A stretch of DNA of 64,000 bases from Agaribacterium haliotis (GCF_002312815.1 NZ_NKQJ01000002.1:287527-351526), one strand, 5' to 3'; shown: positions 26,240-35,805, counted from the stretch's first letter. The notes: a model not told the origin generated them from the sequence alone. Translations and numbers: made by a program.

Positions 26240-26679
26240 TATTTACCCGCCTGGGTTTCCGCTGTCCTGAGCTTTGGCGCAACTTTATCGAGCACACCAT
26301 TAACAAACTTGTGGCTGTCGGCGGCGCCAAACTTTTTAGTCAGGTTGATCGCCTCGTTAATAACCACCCGGTAAGGCACATCAATGCGCTCTTTTAACTC
26401 CCAGGTAGCCATGCGCAATACAGCCAAGCTGATCGGGTCAACTTGTTCTAAGGTCACACCGACCAGATAGGGGCGGAAGATCTCGTCGATCTCGGTTTTG
26501 TTTTTAGCGACACCGTGAAAAATTGCCGAGAAGTACTCGGTATCGACTTTGTCCATCTCGTTTTCGACATGGCACTCGGCTTCAATCACGTGCAGGGCAT
26601 TGGCAGTCATATGCCACTGATAGAGCGCCTGCATCGCAATACGGCGCGCGCGACCGCGCGCAGCTGCACTTACTTTCAT
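26239..26679 (-). CDS. nusB: Transcription antitermination factor NusB
   Basis: Binds boxA RNA with NusE/S10 in rRNA antitermination. The 146-residue all-helical protein begins with the basic RGRARRIAMQALYQW helix and contains FRPYLVGVTLEQVDPISLAVLRMATWEL and NEAINLTKKFG, all NusB signatures. It lies between ribH and thiL, the standard order in many proteobacteria. Confidence 0.95.
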   Translation of the reverse strand: MKVSAAARGRARRIAMQALYQWHMTANALHVIEAECHVENEMDKVDTEYFSAIFHGVAKNKTEIDEIFRPYLVGVTLEQVDPISLAVLRMATWELKERIDVPYRVVINEAINLTKKFGAADSHKFVNGVLDKVAPKLRTAETQAGK

Positions 26680-26689
26680 GAAATTAAAC

Positions 26690-27163
26690 TCAGATATTTT
26701 TTAGCAAAGAGACCATTTCCAGCGCTGTGCTGGCAGCCTCGGCGCCTTTGTTGCCCGCTTTTGTGCCGCTGCGCTCAATAGCTTGCTCGATACTGTCGAC
26801 CGTCAATACACCAAAGGTGATAGGCAGGCCGGTATTTAAGCTGACTTGAGCCAGGCCTTTTGTACATTCGCCGGCGACGTAGTCAAAGTGAGGCGTGCCG
26901 CCGCGAATTACCGCGCCCAACGCAATAACGGCATCGTATTTTTTGCTTTCAGCCAGCTTCTGCGCCGCCAGCGGGAACTCAAAAGCACCGGGTGCGTATA
27001 CCACGTCGATATCACTGTCGGCGATGCCGTGGCGGCGCAAGGTATCAATCGCGCCGTCCTTTAAGTGTTCGACCACAAAGCTGTTCCAGCGGCTTACCAG
27101 CAATACATATTTGCCGCTGCAATTTTGAAAATTTCCTTCGATGGTGGTGATAGACATAGTCAT
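26690..27163 (-). CDS. ribH: 6,7-dimethyl-8-ribityllumazine synthase
   Basis: Condenses the pyrimidine ribityl intermediate with 3,4-dihydroxybutanone phosphate to make lumazine. The 157-residue subunit has the active-site blocks [40 protein letters not shown] and [14 protein letters not shown]. Starts at 27163 and 27157 are both plausible. It is followed by nusB after 10 bases and preceded by ribBA. Confidence 0.95.
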   Translation of the reverse strand: MTMSITTIEGNFQNCSGKYVLLVSRWNSFVVEHLKDGAIDTLRRHGIADSDIDVVYAPGAFEFPLAAQKLAESKKYDAVIALGAVIRGGTPHFDYVAGECTKGLAQVSLNTGLPITFGVLTVDSIEQAIERSGTKAGNKGAEAASTALEMVSLLKNI

Positions 27164-27177
27164 CTCTTTTTAAGTCT

Positions 27178-28290
27178 TTATTGCTCGTTGCAGATATATT
27201 CCACAACCTCCAAATCAAAGCCGCTCAGCGCTTTAAAGCGAAACGGCGCGCTCAACAAGCGCATTTTGTGCACCTTAAGATCCTGCAGAATCTGAGAACC
27301 GGTGCCGACCTGCTTGTAAGCTACATCCTGTTTTGGGCGAATTTGCTTGCCACTTAAAAGCCAGTCTATGCCCTCTTCAATTTCTTCCGTGGTTTCGCTG
27401 TGACAGATATAGACCAGCACGCCCGACCCGTGCTCGGCGATATATTTCATCGCCGCGTGAAAATCCCAGACATTGTAATCATCGGAATTTGGCCTGATGC
27501 TCAGCACGTCGCGAACGGTGTTGCCAACATGTACCCGCACTAAGCTGGCTTCTTCTTGACTGATGTCGCCTTTGATTAACGCAAAGTGACGCTCGTTCAA
27601 GGCCTTGTTCAGGTAGGTCTTAAGCTTAAATTCACCGTAGGCGGTTTGCACCTGGCGCTCGTTGATGCACTCGATCGTGCGCTCGTTAATCGCGCGGTAG
27701 GCAATTAAGTCGGCAATAGTACCTATTTTAATGCCGTGTTGCTTGGCGAACTGCTCCAGTTCCGGCCGGCGCGCCATCGTACCGTCTTCGTTCATAACTT
27801 CAACAATTGCCGCCGCCGGCTCATAGCCTGCAAGGCGGGCGAGATCGCAGCCGGCTTCAGTGTGGCCGGCGCGACTGAGCACACCACCGGGTTGGCACAT
27901 CAGCGGAAAAATATGGCCCGGCTGCACAATGTCTTTAGCGGAGGCTTCTTTGGCCACTGCCGCGCGCACCGTGCGCGCCCTGTCGGCGGCGCTAATGCCA
28001 GTACTTACACCTTCGGCCGCTTCAATCGACACCGTGAAGTTTGTCGCGTGGGCGCTGTGGTTTTCACGAACCATCAGCGGCAATTCTAAATGCCGACAGC
28101 GCTCGGGCGTCAGCGTCAAACAGATCAAACCGCGCGCATGGGTCGCCATAAAGTTGATATCTTCGGGCCTGACCTGCTCGGCGGCCATGACCAAATCACC
28201 TTCATTTTCACGGTCTTCGTCATCCATAAGGATGACCATTTTACCCTGGCGAATGTCGTCAATAATGTCAGCGATGCTGTCCAATTCCAT
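27178..28290 (-). CDS. ribBA: 3,4-dihydroxy-2-butanone-4-phosphate synthase with degenerate GTP cyclohydrolase II-like domain
   Basis: A 370-residue two-domain protein. The N-domain (about 1-205) is an intact DHBP synthase: DDEDRENEGDLVMAAE near 22-37, THARGLIC and RAGHTEAGCDLARLAG. The C-domain (about 206-370) has the GTP cyclohydrolase II fold but lacks the zinc-binding Cys-x10-Cys-x-Cys cluster; at that place it reads VRVHVGNTVRDVLSIR with no Cys. So only the RibB reaction should be catalysed, and the GTP step must come from RibA at 23.4 kb. The C-domain may keep a structural or regulatory role. It lies in the rib operon between ribE and ribH. Confidence 0.92.
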   Translation of the reverse strand: MELDSIADIIDDIRQGKMVILMDDEDRENEGDLVMAAEQVRPEDINFMATHARGLICLTLTPERCRHLELPLMVRENHSAHATNFTVSIEAAEGVSTGISAADRARTVRAAVAKEASAKDIVQPGHIFPLMCQPGGVLSRAGHTEAGCDLARLAGYEPAAAIVEVMNEDGTMARRPELEQFAKQHGIKIGTIADLIAYRAINERTIECINERQVQTAYGEFKLKTYLNKALNERHFALIKGDISQEEASLVRVHVGNTVRDVLSIRPNSDDYNVWDFHAAMKYIAEHGSGVLVYICHSETTEEIEEGIDWLLSGKQIRPKQDVAYKQVGTGSQILQDLKVHKMRLLSAPFRFKALSGFDLEVVEYICNEQ

Positions 28291-28301
28291 ACTAAGGCCT
28301 T

Positions 28302-28964
28302 TTAACGCAGGTAGCCGTTCTCGGCGAGAAAGCTTTCGGTAAGTTTAGCGCTGCCTTCGGGCTCTGCGGCTTTTTCACCAAGCAGCAGCCGCTCGAGATA
28401 GCGCGCGATCACATCCACTTCCAAATTCACACGGCGGCCGCTTTGGTAGTCGCCAATAATGGTGTGAGCGATGGTGTGGGGCACGATATTTAACTCAAAC
28501 TCGGCGCCGTTAACTTTGTTAACGGTCAAGCTCGTGCCATCGACGGTAATTGAGCCTTTGTGAGCGATGTATTTCGCCAACTCCGCCGGCGCACGCAAAA
28601 CAAAACGCTCGGAGCGAGCATCAGGCTGGCGGCTGACGACCTCTCCTAATCCGTCGACATGGCCGCTGACTATGTGGCCGCCAAAGCGGCTTTTGGGCAT
28701 CATCGCCTTTTCAAGGTTGACTCTGGAGCCAACTTTTAACTGGCCAATCGAAGTCAAATCAAGCGTTTCTATGCTGACGTCGGCAACAAAGCCGTTGCCC
28801 GGCAACTCGACCGCAGTCAGGCATACGCCGTTTGTCGCTATGCTGTCGCCGAGCTGTACGTCACCCCAGTCGAGCTCACTTGCCTCGATATGTAAACGCA
28901 GGTCACCGCCTTGGCGTTCGCTGGCTTTAACGGTACCGACTGCTTCAATAATTCCGGTAAACAT
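28302..28964 (-). CDS. ribE: Riboflavin synthase alpha subunit
   Basis: Dismutates two lumazine molecules to riboflavin. The 220-residue protein consists of two homologous lumazine-binding barrels: MFTGIIEAVG with SIATNGVCLTAVE in the first, and FGGHIVSGHVDGLGEV with KGSITVDGTSLTVNKV in the second, then a C-terminal trimerisation helix. A charged C-terminal tail extends about 15 residues beyond the usual end. Located between ribD and ribBA. Confidence 0.95.
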   Translation of the reverse strand: MFTGIIEAVGTVKASERQGGDLRLHIEASELDWGDVQLGDSIATNGVCLTAVELPGNGFVADVSIETLDLTSIGQLKVGSRVNLEKAMMPKSRFGGHIVSGHVDGLGEVVSRQPDARSERFVLRAPAELAKYIAHKGSITVDGTSLTVNKVNGAEFELNIVPHTIAHTIIGDYQSGRRVNLEVDVIARYLERLLLGEKAAEPEGSAKLTESFLAENGYLR

Positions 28965-28972
28965 GGCCTTCC

Positions 28973-30094
28973 TTAACTGTCGGGATCTGGCAGCGCAGTA
29001 ACGCGCCAGTCGTAACCGACGGCTCTGATATCTTTGATAATAAGCGGCAGATGACCACTCATGGTCGAGATTGGCAGCTCAAACAGCGGCCGCGCATGAG
29101 AGCCCATAAACTTCGGAGCGATATAAACAATAAATTCATCGACCAAGGCCTCGCCAACAAACGCTCCGGCAAGCTCGGCGCCGGTCTCGACTAAAATCTC
29201 ATTGCAGTTTTCAGCGGCCAGGCGCTTAACCAAAGCGTGTAAATCAACCTTGCCGTCGCGCTCGGGCAAGCGCCAAAATTCGCGCTCGTCATCGGCGGCA
29301 ATTTCAGCACTTTCCAGGCAGGCGATCACTGTGCGCCCCTGCTTTTCGAAGATTTGTGCGCGGCGCGGGCAGCGCGCGCTGCTGTCGACAATAACTCTGA
29401 GCGGCTGTCTGTCATCGTCGCCAAGGCGCACCGTCAGCGATGGGTCGTCGTGAACGACCGAACCGACACCGGTGATCAACGCACAGCTGCGCGCGCGCAA
29501 TTTTTGCACATCTTCGCGCGCGGCCGGTGCCGTAATCCACTTGCTCTCGCCGCTGGCCATGGCTGTGCGGCCGTCTAGGCTCATAGCACTTTTAATACGT
29601 ATATAGGGCTGGCCCAGCTCCATGCGCTTAATAAAACCGGGGTTTAAGGCTCGCGCCTCATCCTCCAGCAGCGGCCCGAGCAGCTCGACGCCGGCTTGTT
29701 TCAATTTAGCGAGGCCGGCGCCGCTGACCTCGGGATTCGGATCGAGCATGCCGTAGACTACGCGGCTGATACCGGCCGCGATCAACGCATCGGCGCAGGG
29801 CCCTGTGCGCCCCTGGTGACTGCACGGCTCTAGCGTGACATAAGCGGTAGCCGTGCGAGCGTTATCACCGGCATCGGCCAGAGCGTTGATTTCGGCGTGC
29901 GCTTCGCCCGCGCGCTGGTGCCAGCCGCGCCCGACAACGGCGCCGTCTCGCACTAAGACACAGCCGACTCGCGGGTTGGGCGCACAACTGTTTAAGCCGT
30001 GTTTGGCGAGCGCGATGGCTTGCTGCATAAAGTCGCGGTCAGCTTTTGTGGCCGATAAGCTGGGGGCGGAATTGGCTAATATTTCTGAACTCAT
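28973..30094 (-). CDS. ribD: Riboflavin biosynthesis deaminase/reductase RibD
   Basis: Bifunctional enzyme of 373 residues catalysing the second and third steps after GTP opening. The N-terminal deaminase has the zinc motif HAEINAL and EPCSHQGRTGPCADAL; the C-terminal reductase (about 165-370) has SLDGRTAM and the VIVDSSAR strand. It starts 11 bases after nrdR and leads the rib genes. No FMN riboswitch is visible upstream, so regulation differs from the classical RFN control. Confidence 0.94.
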   Translation of the reverse strand: MSSEILANSAPSLSATKADRDFMQQAIALAKHGLNSCAPNPRVGCVLVRDGAVVGRGWHQRAGEAHAEINALADAGDNARTATAYVTLEPCSHQGRTGPCADALIAAGISRVVYGMLDPNPEVSGAGLAKLKQAGVELLGPLLEDEARALNPGFIKRMELGQPYIRIKSAMSLDGRTAMASGESKWITAPAAREDVQKLRARSCALITGVGSVVHDDPSLTVRLGDDDRQPLRVIVDSSARCPRRAQIFEKQGRTVIACLESAEIAADDEREFWRLPERDGKVDLHALVKRLAAENCNEILVETGAELAGAFVGEALVDEFIVYIAPKFMGSHARPLFELPISTMSGHLPLIIKDIRAVGYDWRVTALPDPDS

Positions 30095-30105
30095 TGCTTG
30101 CCTTC

Positions 30106-30567
30106 TTATTTGCCTTCGCTCGCTTGCAGCCGGTCGATCTCCTGCTGGAATTCACTTAAATCCTGAAAACTTCTATAGACCGATGCAAAGCGCACGTAGG
30201 CAACCTGATCGAGCTTGCGCAGCTCGTCCATAACCATTTCCCCGACTCGACGCGAGTCGAGTTCGCGCTCGCCCATCGCCTGTAGGCCGTGCTTGATATT
30301 GGCAATGGCGGTTTCTATCTGCTCAACGCTAACCGGGCGCTTTTCGAGTGCGCGCTGCATACCTGCGCGCAACTTGTTTTCATCAAAAGGTTGGCGTGAG
30401 CCATCTTGTTTGATCAGCCGCGGCATCAATAATTCTGCCGCCTCAAAAGTGGTAAAACGCTCGTGGCAGGCAACACACTCGCGGCGGCGCCTAACTTGGG
30501 CGCCGTCACTGACGAGGCGGGAGTCGATAACCTTGGTATCGTTGGCGCTGCAAAAAGGGCAATGCAT
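30106..30567 (-). CDS. nrdR: Transcriptional repressor NrdR
   Basis: Zinc-finger and ATP-cone repressor of ribonucleotide reductase genes. The 153-residue protein has the zinc ribbon C3, C6, C31 and C34 (MHCPFC and CVACHERF) and an ATP-cone from about residue 49. It heads the minus-strand cluster with ribD, the usual nrdR-ribD order in gammaproteobacteria. NrdR boxes would be expected upstream of nrd genes, which are not in the window. Confidence 0.95.
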   Translation of the reverse strand: MHCPFCSANDTKVIDSRLVSDGAQVRRRRECVACHERFTTFEAAELLMPRLIKQDGSRQPFDENKLRAGMQRALEKRPVSVEQIETAIANIKHGLQAMGERELDSRRVGEMVMDELRKLDQVAYVRFASVYRSFQDLSEFQQEIDRLQASEGK

Positions 30568-30693
30568 GGCTTTACTCGTTGACTGTTCTGGCGCGCGATT
30601 CTAGCACAGACGACCCTAGCCGCGCTGTATTCGGTCTACACTGATAGGTGCAATAAAAACGAGAATATCCATTCGCAGGACTATCGAGCCGCC

Positions 30694-32667
30694 ATGCTCT
30701 TCGCAATGCTCCGACGCCTACGCTTTTACCCCACGCCCGCACGGCAAATAAAACGAATATGCGGCTGCCGGGCGAGCGCCCTTTACTTGACCCTGTTGTG
30801 CACTGCGGCGAGTGTGCCGAGCCATGCACAAAACCGCAGCGAGACCTACAAGGCCGCCCTGGTCTACAAGATCCTCGAGCAAATAAAGTGGCCGCCGAGC
30901 AGCGAAACCTTTGACCTTGCTTATCTCGGCGCCGACAAGCAACAGTGGCAGCAGCTGCAGCTTTTGCACAAGCGAAGCCTGCACGGCCGCCAAATAAAAC
31001 TGCAGCGTTTGCACAAGCTCGCCGATGCGCAAAATCTCGAGGCGCTGGTGCTCGACGCCGAGTTTAGCCAGCGCCTCGAGCAAGTCAGTGCCGCCATGCA
31101 GCGCCAGGGCACTCTAGTGATAAGCGATACCGCCAAACAAAAGAATCTGCTGATGGTGAATTTTATTTACCCGGATAAAAAACGCATCAGTTTTGAGTTA
31201 AACCGCTACCAGATCATCAGCGCCGGGCTGCAACTGAGCAACGATATATTGTTACTCGGCGGCTCTGAAGTCGACATTGCCGAGGCCTTGAACGAACTCA
31301 ATCACACTTTGAGGCGCCAACTCGACGAACTCGGTAGCGATAGAAAAAAACTAAAACAACTGCAGCACGAGCTTCAGCAAAACCGCAAGGCCCTGACAGA
31401 GCAACAGCAGCAAATTGCCAGCACTCAAACGCGCTTTGACAAGCTTAAAAGCGAATACCTACAACTTATTCAAAACCTGGATAGCAGCCGCGAGCAATTG
31501 CTGCAGAACAACAACATTCTAAGCAACCAACAAAATGAGCTCGCGCACAAAGAGAGCTCCATCAGTGCGCTCAACCGGCTTATCGACGAAAATAAAAATA
31601 TGCTGACCGAGCAGGCCAATAAACTTCAGCAACAGCGCGCAGCACTTGGCAGCCAGGAGCAGGAGCTGCAGTCCCAACTCGAAGCAATCAAAAACCAGGG
31701 CAGTAAAATTCGCCTACAAACCTACCTGCTCGCAGGCTCTGCCATCACGTTATTTATTGTGCTCGCCTTTGGTGCCGCACTTTATCGAATTAGCCGCGCA
31801 CGCAAAAATGCCTACGACAAGCTTGAGCTGAGTAAAAAACAAGTTGAACACACCCTGGTTAAACTAAAAGAAACGCAGCAGCAGCTCGTTATGTCTGAAA
31901 AAATGGCGGCGCTGGGTTCACTGGTTGCCGGTGTTGCCCATGAAATTAACACGCCGCTCGGCGTCGGCGTAACTGCCGCAAGCCACCTCAGCGACAGTTT
32001 CGAACACTTTAAAAAACTCTATCAAAGCGGTGAACTCAAGCGCTCAGACTTTGAACAGTTTATTGAACAAAATGAAGATGCCGGCGAGCTGCTACTTAAA
32101 AACCTCAGCCGCGCCAGCGATCTTATTCGCAACTTTAAGCAAGTCGCCGTTGATCAGAGCAGCGAAGAACGGCGTCACTTCAACCTGCACGCCTACTGCC
32201 TGGAAATCTGGGATACGCTTTACCACCACACCAAACAGCAGGGCATAGAACTGCAGCTCGATATCGACAACAGCCTTGAACTCGATAGTTACCCCGGCAT
32301 GCTAAGCCAGGTCATTACCAATTTAATTATGAACAGCATGGTGCACGCCTTTGCCGAGCAAAGCTCTCCGCGCGTATATATCAGTGCCGACAGCGACGAT
32401 GAGTGTTGCCGCATACTCTATCGAGACAATGGCTGCGGCATTGACAGCGCTGTGCGCGAACAGATATTTGACCCATTTTTCACCACCCGCCGCAGCGAGG
32501 GCGGCAGCGGTTTGGGCATGCATATTTGCTTTAATTTAATTCAACAGCTAGGAGGGAGTATAGATTGTTTAGCCAATGCTAACGGCGCTCAATTTGAGCT
32601 CAAGCTGCCACTGACCAGCCCAGCCCTGGGGCTTGATGTTGCCGCAACACAAACGCCGAAAAGCTAA
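30694..32667 (+). CDS. Sensor histidine kinase with YfiR-like (DUF4154) N-terminal domain
   Basis: A 657-residue membrane kinase. After a signal or anchor segment (about 28-46), residues 50-190 match the YfiR/DUF4154 periplasmic fold (YKAALVYKILEQIKWP, then GTLVISD and VNFIYPDKKRISFELN). A long Gln-rich coiled coil (about 195-340) leads to a membrane helix (about 347-367), HisKA with His416 in VAHEINTP, and a HATPase domain with DNGCGI and GGSGLGMHI. YfiR in other bacteria senses periplasmic stress and controls c-di-GMP; here the domain is fused directly to a kinase. No response regulator adjoins it, the nearest REC protein being at 38.4 kb. Divergent from nrdR. Confidence 0.85.
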   Translation: MLFAMLRRLRFYPTPARQIKRICGCRASALYLTLLCTAASVPSHAQNRSETYKAALVYKILEQIKWPPSSETFDLAYLGADKQQWQQLQLLHKRSLHGRQIKLQRLHKLADAQNLEALVLDAEFSQRLEQVSAAMQRQGTLVISDTAKQKNLLMVNFIYPDKKRISFELNRYQIISAGLQLSNDILLLGGSEVDIAEALNELNHTLRRQLDELGSDRKKLKQLQHELQQNRKALTEQQQQIASTQTRFDKLKSEYLQLIQNLDSSREQLLQNNNILSNQQNELAHKESSISALNRLIDENKNMLTEQANKLQQQRAALGSQEQELQSQLEAIKNQGSKIRLQTYLLAGSAITLFIVLAFGAALYRISRARKNAYDKLELSKKQVEHTLVKLKETQQQLVMSEKMAALGSLVAGVAHEINTPLGVGVTAASHLSDSFEHFKKLYQSGELKRSDFEQFIEQNEDAGELLLKNLSRASDLIRNFKQVAVDQSSEERRHFNLHAYCLEIWDTLYHHTKQQGIELQLDIDNSLELDSYPGMLSQVITNLIMNSMVHAFAEQSSPRVYISADSDDECCRILYRDNGCGIDSAVREQIFDPFFTTRRSEGGSGLGMHICFNLIQQLGGSIDCLANANGAQFELKLPLTSPALGLDVAATQTPKS

Positions 32668-32709
32668 CGTCCAACTGATCAGAGCAACAAATCGCAAGAT
32701 TTAGCAAGC

Positions 32710-32994
32710 TTATTGTTCGCGAATTCGAGATTTGTTCCAGGTTTTCATTCCCACTAAAAACGCAACAAAAACACTTAAACCAACGACTCGTTTTATTTTA
32801 TCTTCAACACTGTTGAGCTCGGCAAAGAACCCCCAACCCAAAAAACTCCAGAGCCCACCTAACAACAGTAAAAAAACAAGCTGCACTGCACTTGCGGCCG
32901 CAATTTTTTTCGACAACGGCATCACTTTTTTTTCAAAATAAGAAGAGACAAGCATTGCACTTAGCAGAGCTAAAACACCGTAAATTATATCCAC
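32710..32994 (-). CDS. Small membrane protein, unknown function
   Basis: A 94-residue protein with three hydrophobic segments (about 3-18, 33-55 and 68-83) and basic residues between and after them. I do not recognise the family. Its start is 9 bases after the stop of the GspE-like ATPase gene, so it is probably cotranscribed, but nothing in it resembles a pilus or secretion component. Confidence 0.55.
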   Translation of the reverse strand: MDIIYGVLALLSAMLVSSYFEKKVMPLSKKIAAASAVQLVFLLLLGGLWSFLGWGFFAELNSVEDKIKRVVGLSVFVAFLVGMKTWNKSRIREQ

Positions 32995-33003
32995 TAACCT
33001 TCC

Positions 33004-34776
33004 TTAATATTTTTCCGCAGGGGGAGCCACTCTCAACACTTCAGAGACAGTCGTCAAACCTGCGGCAACTTTTTGTGCGCCACTTAAACGCAAGGTGCGC
33101 ATACCTTCGCGCATAGCCAACTGCCGAACTTTCATCAAATCGCAGTTGTCGTCGATAAGCTCTTGCACACTTTCGCTTAAGCTCAGAATTTCATAGATGC
33201 CCTGGCGACCGAGATAACCCGTGTTGCGGCACTCAAGACAACCTTCAGCCTCATACACCTGCGCCGGCTTGCCAACCTTCCAGGGCTTCACCAGGTCCTG
33301 CCAATCTTTTTCTTGCAGCGCCGTCTCTTTTTTACAGTGCGGACACAAGGTTCTGACCAGGCGCTGGGCCATTACCCCAAGCACTGTCGCGCGCAACAAA
33401 TAACTCGGCACACCGAGATCCAATAGGCGGCTGATAGCCGAACTCGCGTCGTTAGTATGTAACGTGGAGATAACCAAGTGACCGGTCAACGCCGCCTGCA
33501 CAGCCATGCGCGCCGTTTCAACATCGCGAATTTCGCCAACCATAATAATATCTGGGTCCTGGCGCATCAGCGTGCGTATGCCCGCGGCAAAATCCAGCTC
33601 AATATTGTGCTGCACCTGAGTCTGGTTAAATGACTCCTCGAGCATTTCTATCGGGTCTTCAACCGTAGAGACATTGACTTCATCGGTGGCCAGGGTGCGC
33701 AAGGTTGAGTAGAGCGTGGTGGTCTTGCCCGAGCCGGTCGGCCCGGTAACCAAGACAATGCCGTGAGGTTTTTTGACCATGCCCTGCCAGCGCTCGAGAT
33801 CGTCGCCGAGTAAACCGAGCTGCTCAAAGGTACGCAATAAAATTTCAGGGTCAAAAATGCGCATAACCAGTTTTTCACCAAAAGCCGTCGGCATCGTCGA
33901 CAGTCGCAGTTCGGCTTCAGAGCCATCCGGCCTAACAGTTTTTATGCGGCCGTCCTGCGGCTTGCGTTTTTCGGCGACATTCATGCGACCGAGAATTTTT
34001 AAACGGCTGACAATCGCCGTCGCCACCGTCGCCGGAAATTCGTAAATATTGTGCAGGACGCCGTCGATGCGAAAGCGCATGCGACTGTGTTCGCGGCGCG
34101 GCTCGATATGAATATCACTGGCGCGCTGATCAAAGGCGTAATTTAGCAGCCAATCAACAATATTAACGATGTGCTGATCATTGGCCTCAGGGTCTTTAAG
34201 CGTGCCGAGCTCTAGTAACTGTTCAAAGTTTGTCACCCCCGAGCTTTTATTGCTGTTGTTGTCCTCGGCCCCGGTAACAGAGTGGGCAAGCGAATAAAAC
34301 TCAATGCGGTAGCGCTCGATGTCAGACGGCAGTGCAACAACGTGTTTAATGCTCTGTCGCACCGTTTGCGCCAACTGCAGCTCCCACTCGTGGGCAAAGG
34401 GCTGGGTCGATGCGATAGTGACAACATCCGGGTTAACATCCACGCAGAGCAGGCCGTGCGCTTTGGCAAACTTAAACCCCATCACCGCACTCGCCTTGGC
34501 CACCGGCACTTTCATCGGGTCGATATGAAACAGCGGCACTCGCGCTTTGTCCGCCAACCACTGGCTTAGGTACATTTCATTTAACAGCACGCCGGGCTCC
34601 GAGGCGTGATCGAGGCGCTGGCTGGCGATATAAGTCAGAGGGTGCATCGCTGCCTGCTCGCGGCTGCGCGAAGTGCCGAGCAACACATTCGCATCACCCT
34701 GGCTGAGCAAACCGTCTTCAACCAGGTCTTTTAGAGTGTTGCGTAAATCCAATATACGATCGGGGGCTGTTATCAT
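33004..34776 (-). CDS. GspE/PilB-type secretion or pilus ATPase (orphan)
   Basis: A hexameric assembly ATPase of 590 residues. It has an N-terminal GspE-N (MshEN-like) domain, the LLNYAFDQRASDIHIEP block, Walker A GPTGSGKTT at 345-353, an Asp box (EDPIE), Walker B MVGEIRDVETA and a His box. A tetracysteine zinc module (CPHC and CLEC) follows, as in GspE and PilB. I use the ATG at 34776, preceded by AGG; the ATG at 34830 lacks support. No platform protein (GspF/PilC) or pilin adjoins it, so it must work with components encoded elsewhere, perhaps an MSHA-type pilus. Confidence 0.88.
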   Translation of the reverse strand: MITAPDRILDLRNTLKDLVEDGLLSQGDANVLLGTSRSREQAAMHPLTYIASQRLDHASEPGVLLNEMYLSQWLADKARVPLFHIDPMKVPVAKASAVMGFKFAKAHGLLCVDVNPDVVTIASTQPFAHEWELQLAQTVRQSIKHVVALPSDIERYRIEFYSLAHSVTGAEDNNSNKSSGVTNFEQLLELGTLKDPEANDQHIVNIVDWLLNYAFDQRASDIHIEPRREHSRMRFRIDGVLHNIYEFPATVATAIVSRLKILGRMNVAEKRKPQDGRIKTVRPDGSEAELRLSTMPTAFGEKLVMRIFDPEILLRTFEQLGLLGDDLERWQGMVKKPHGIVLVTGPTGSGKTTTLYSTLRTLATDEVNVSTVEDPIEMLEESFNQTQVQHNIELDFAAGIRTLMRQDPDIIMVGEIRDVETARMAVQAALTGHLVISTLHTNDASSAISRLLDLGVPSYLLRATVLGVMAQRLVRTLCPHCKKETALQEKDWQDLVKPWKVGKPAQVYEAEGCLECRNTGYLGRQGIYEILSLSESVQELIDDNCDLMKVRQLAMREGMRTLRLSGAQKVAAGLTTVSEVLRVAPPAEKY

Positions 34777-34911
34777 GCTTAAACCTAAAGCCTGCAAAAA
34801 AACGTGGGCGGCAGAAAATAATTGGGCCAAGCCCGGTTAATAAAATAGTTATAAATTTGTAGAAATAGTTTAGGCGCTTACGCCAAGCAAAAGCTACCGT
34901 CCGGGAAATTG

Positions 34912-35712
34912 ATGATGAAACTAAAGCTCTTCCACGTCGATGCATTTGCCGAACAGGTATTTTCCGGCAACCCAGCGGCCGTCGCTGTGCTCGACGAATG
35001 GCTGCCCGAGCCACTTATGCAGGCTATTGCCGCCGAACTCAACCTCAGCGAAACAGCCTTTGTTGTGCCCCGCGCCGACGGCGACTACCGTATTCGATGG
35101 TTTACGCCAAATCGAGAAGTCAATTTGTGCGGCCACGCAACGCTCGCCAGTGCCCATGTGCTCTACCAGCACTTTAAGCACGCCGCGATACCAATCCGTT
35201 TTCACAGCCTCAGCGGCACGCTTGTCTGCATGCTCGACGGCGCTGAGATATCAATGGATTTTCCCCTGCAAGCCCCAAAAAAGCTGGGCGATGACCTTGT
35301 GATCAATGCCTGCCTCGCTACCAGACCGGCGGAACTGTATGCCAACGAAGACCTCATCGCAATTCTTACCGACGAGCAGCAGGTCCGCGAGTTCGAACCG
35401 CAACTGCCGGCAATCGCCAAGCTGCCGTATCGCGGCCTGATTATCGCAGCGCAAGCCCACGGCCAGAGCTATGACTTTGCCTGCCGAGTCTTTGCCCCCG
35501 CCTACGGTATTGATGAAGACCCCGTCACCGGCTCCGCTTACACAAAGCTCGGCCCGCTTTTTGCCGATAAACTCGACAAAAAGCGCCTGCGCGCACGACA
35601 ATTAAGCAAGCGCGGCGGCAGTGTTGGCCTCGAACTGCAAGGGGATAGAATTTTTATCAGCGGCAAAGCCCTGAGCTTAATGCAAAGCACCATGGAGCTT
35701 CCGGATTTTTGA
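34912..35712 (+). CDS. PhzF family isomerase/epimerase
   Basis: A 266-residue two-lobe protein of the diaminopimelate epimerase-like PhzF family. Characteristic blocks are DAFAEQVFSGNPAAV near 10-24, LSETAFV with the catalytic Glu47, CGHATLASAHV and the C-terminal DPVTGSAY. The true PhzF isomerises a phenazine precursor, but no phenazine genes are present and most homologues have unknown substrates. The frame opens with TTG-ATG-ATG from 34909; I use the first ATG. Confidence 0.88.
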   Translation: MMKLKLFHVDAFAEQVFSGNPAAVAVLDEWLPEPLMQAIAAELNLSETAFVVPRADGDYRIRWFTPNREVNLCGHATLASAHVLYQHFKHAAIPIRFHSLSGTLVCMLDGAEISMDFPLQAPKKLGDDLVINACLATRPAELYANEDLIAILTDEQQVREFEPQLPAIAKLPYRGLIIAAQAHGQSYDFACRVFAPAYGIDEDPVTGSAYTKLGPLFADKLDKKRLRARQLSKRGGSVGLELQGDRIFISGKALSLMQSTMELPDF

Positions 35713-35805
35713 ACCTGGCCCCTAGCTTTAGCAAACCTGGCTCGCAAGTGATTTTTATGCCTCCACTCATTAACAGGACGTTAATCAAAAACGCGGCTCA
35801 CAACA

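Noticed and set aside
30095..30105. FMN riboswitch before ribD
   Set aside because: Only 11 bases separate nrdR and ribD, and no RFN-element motifs are seen upstream of nrdR either.
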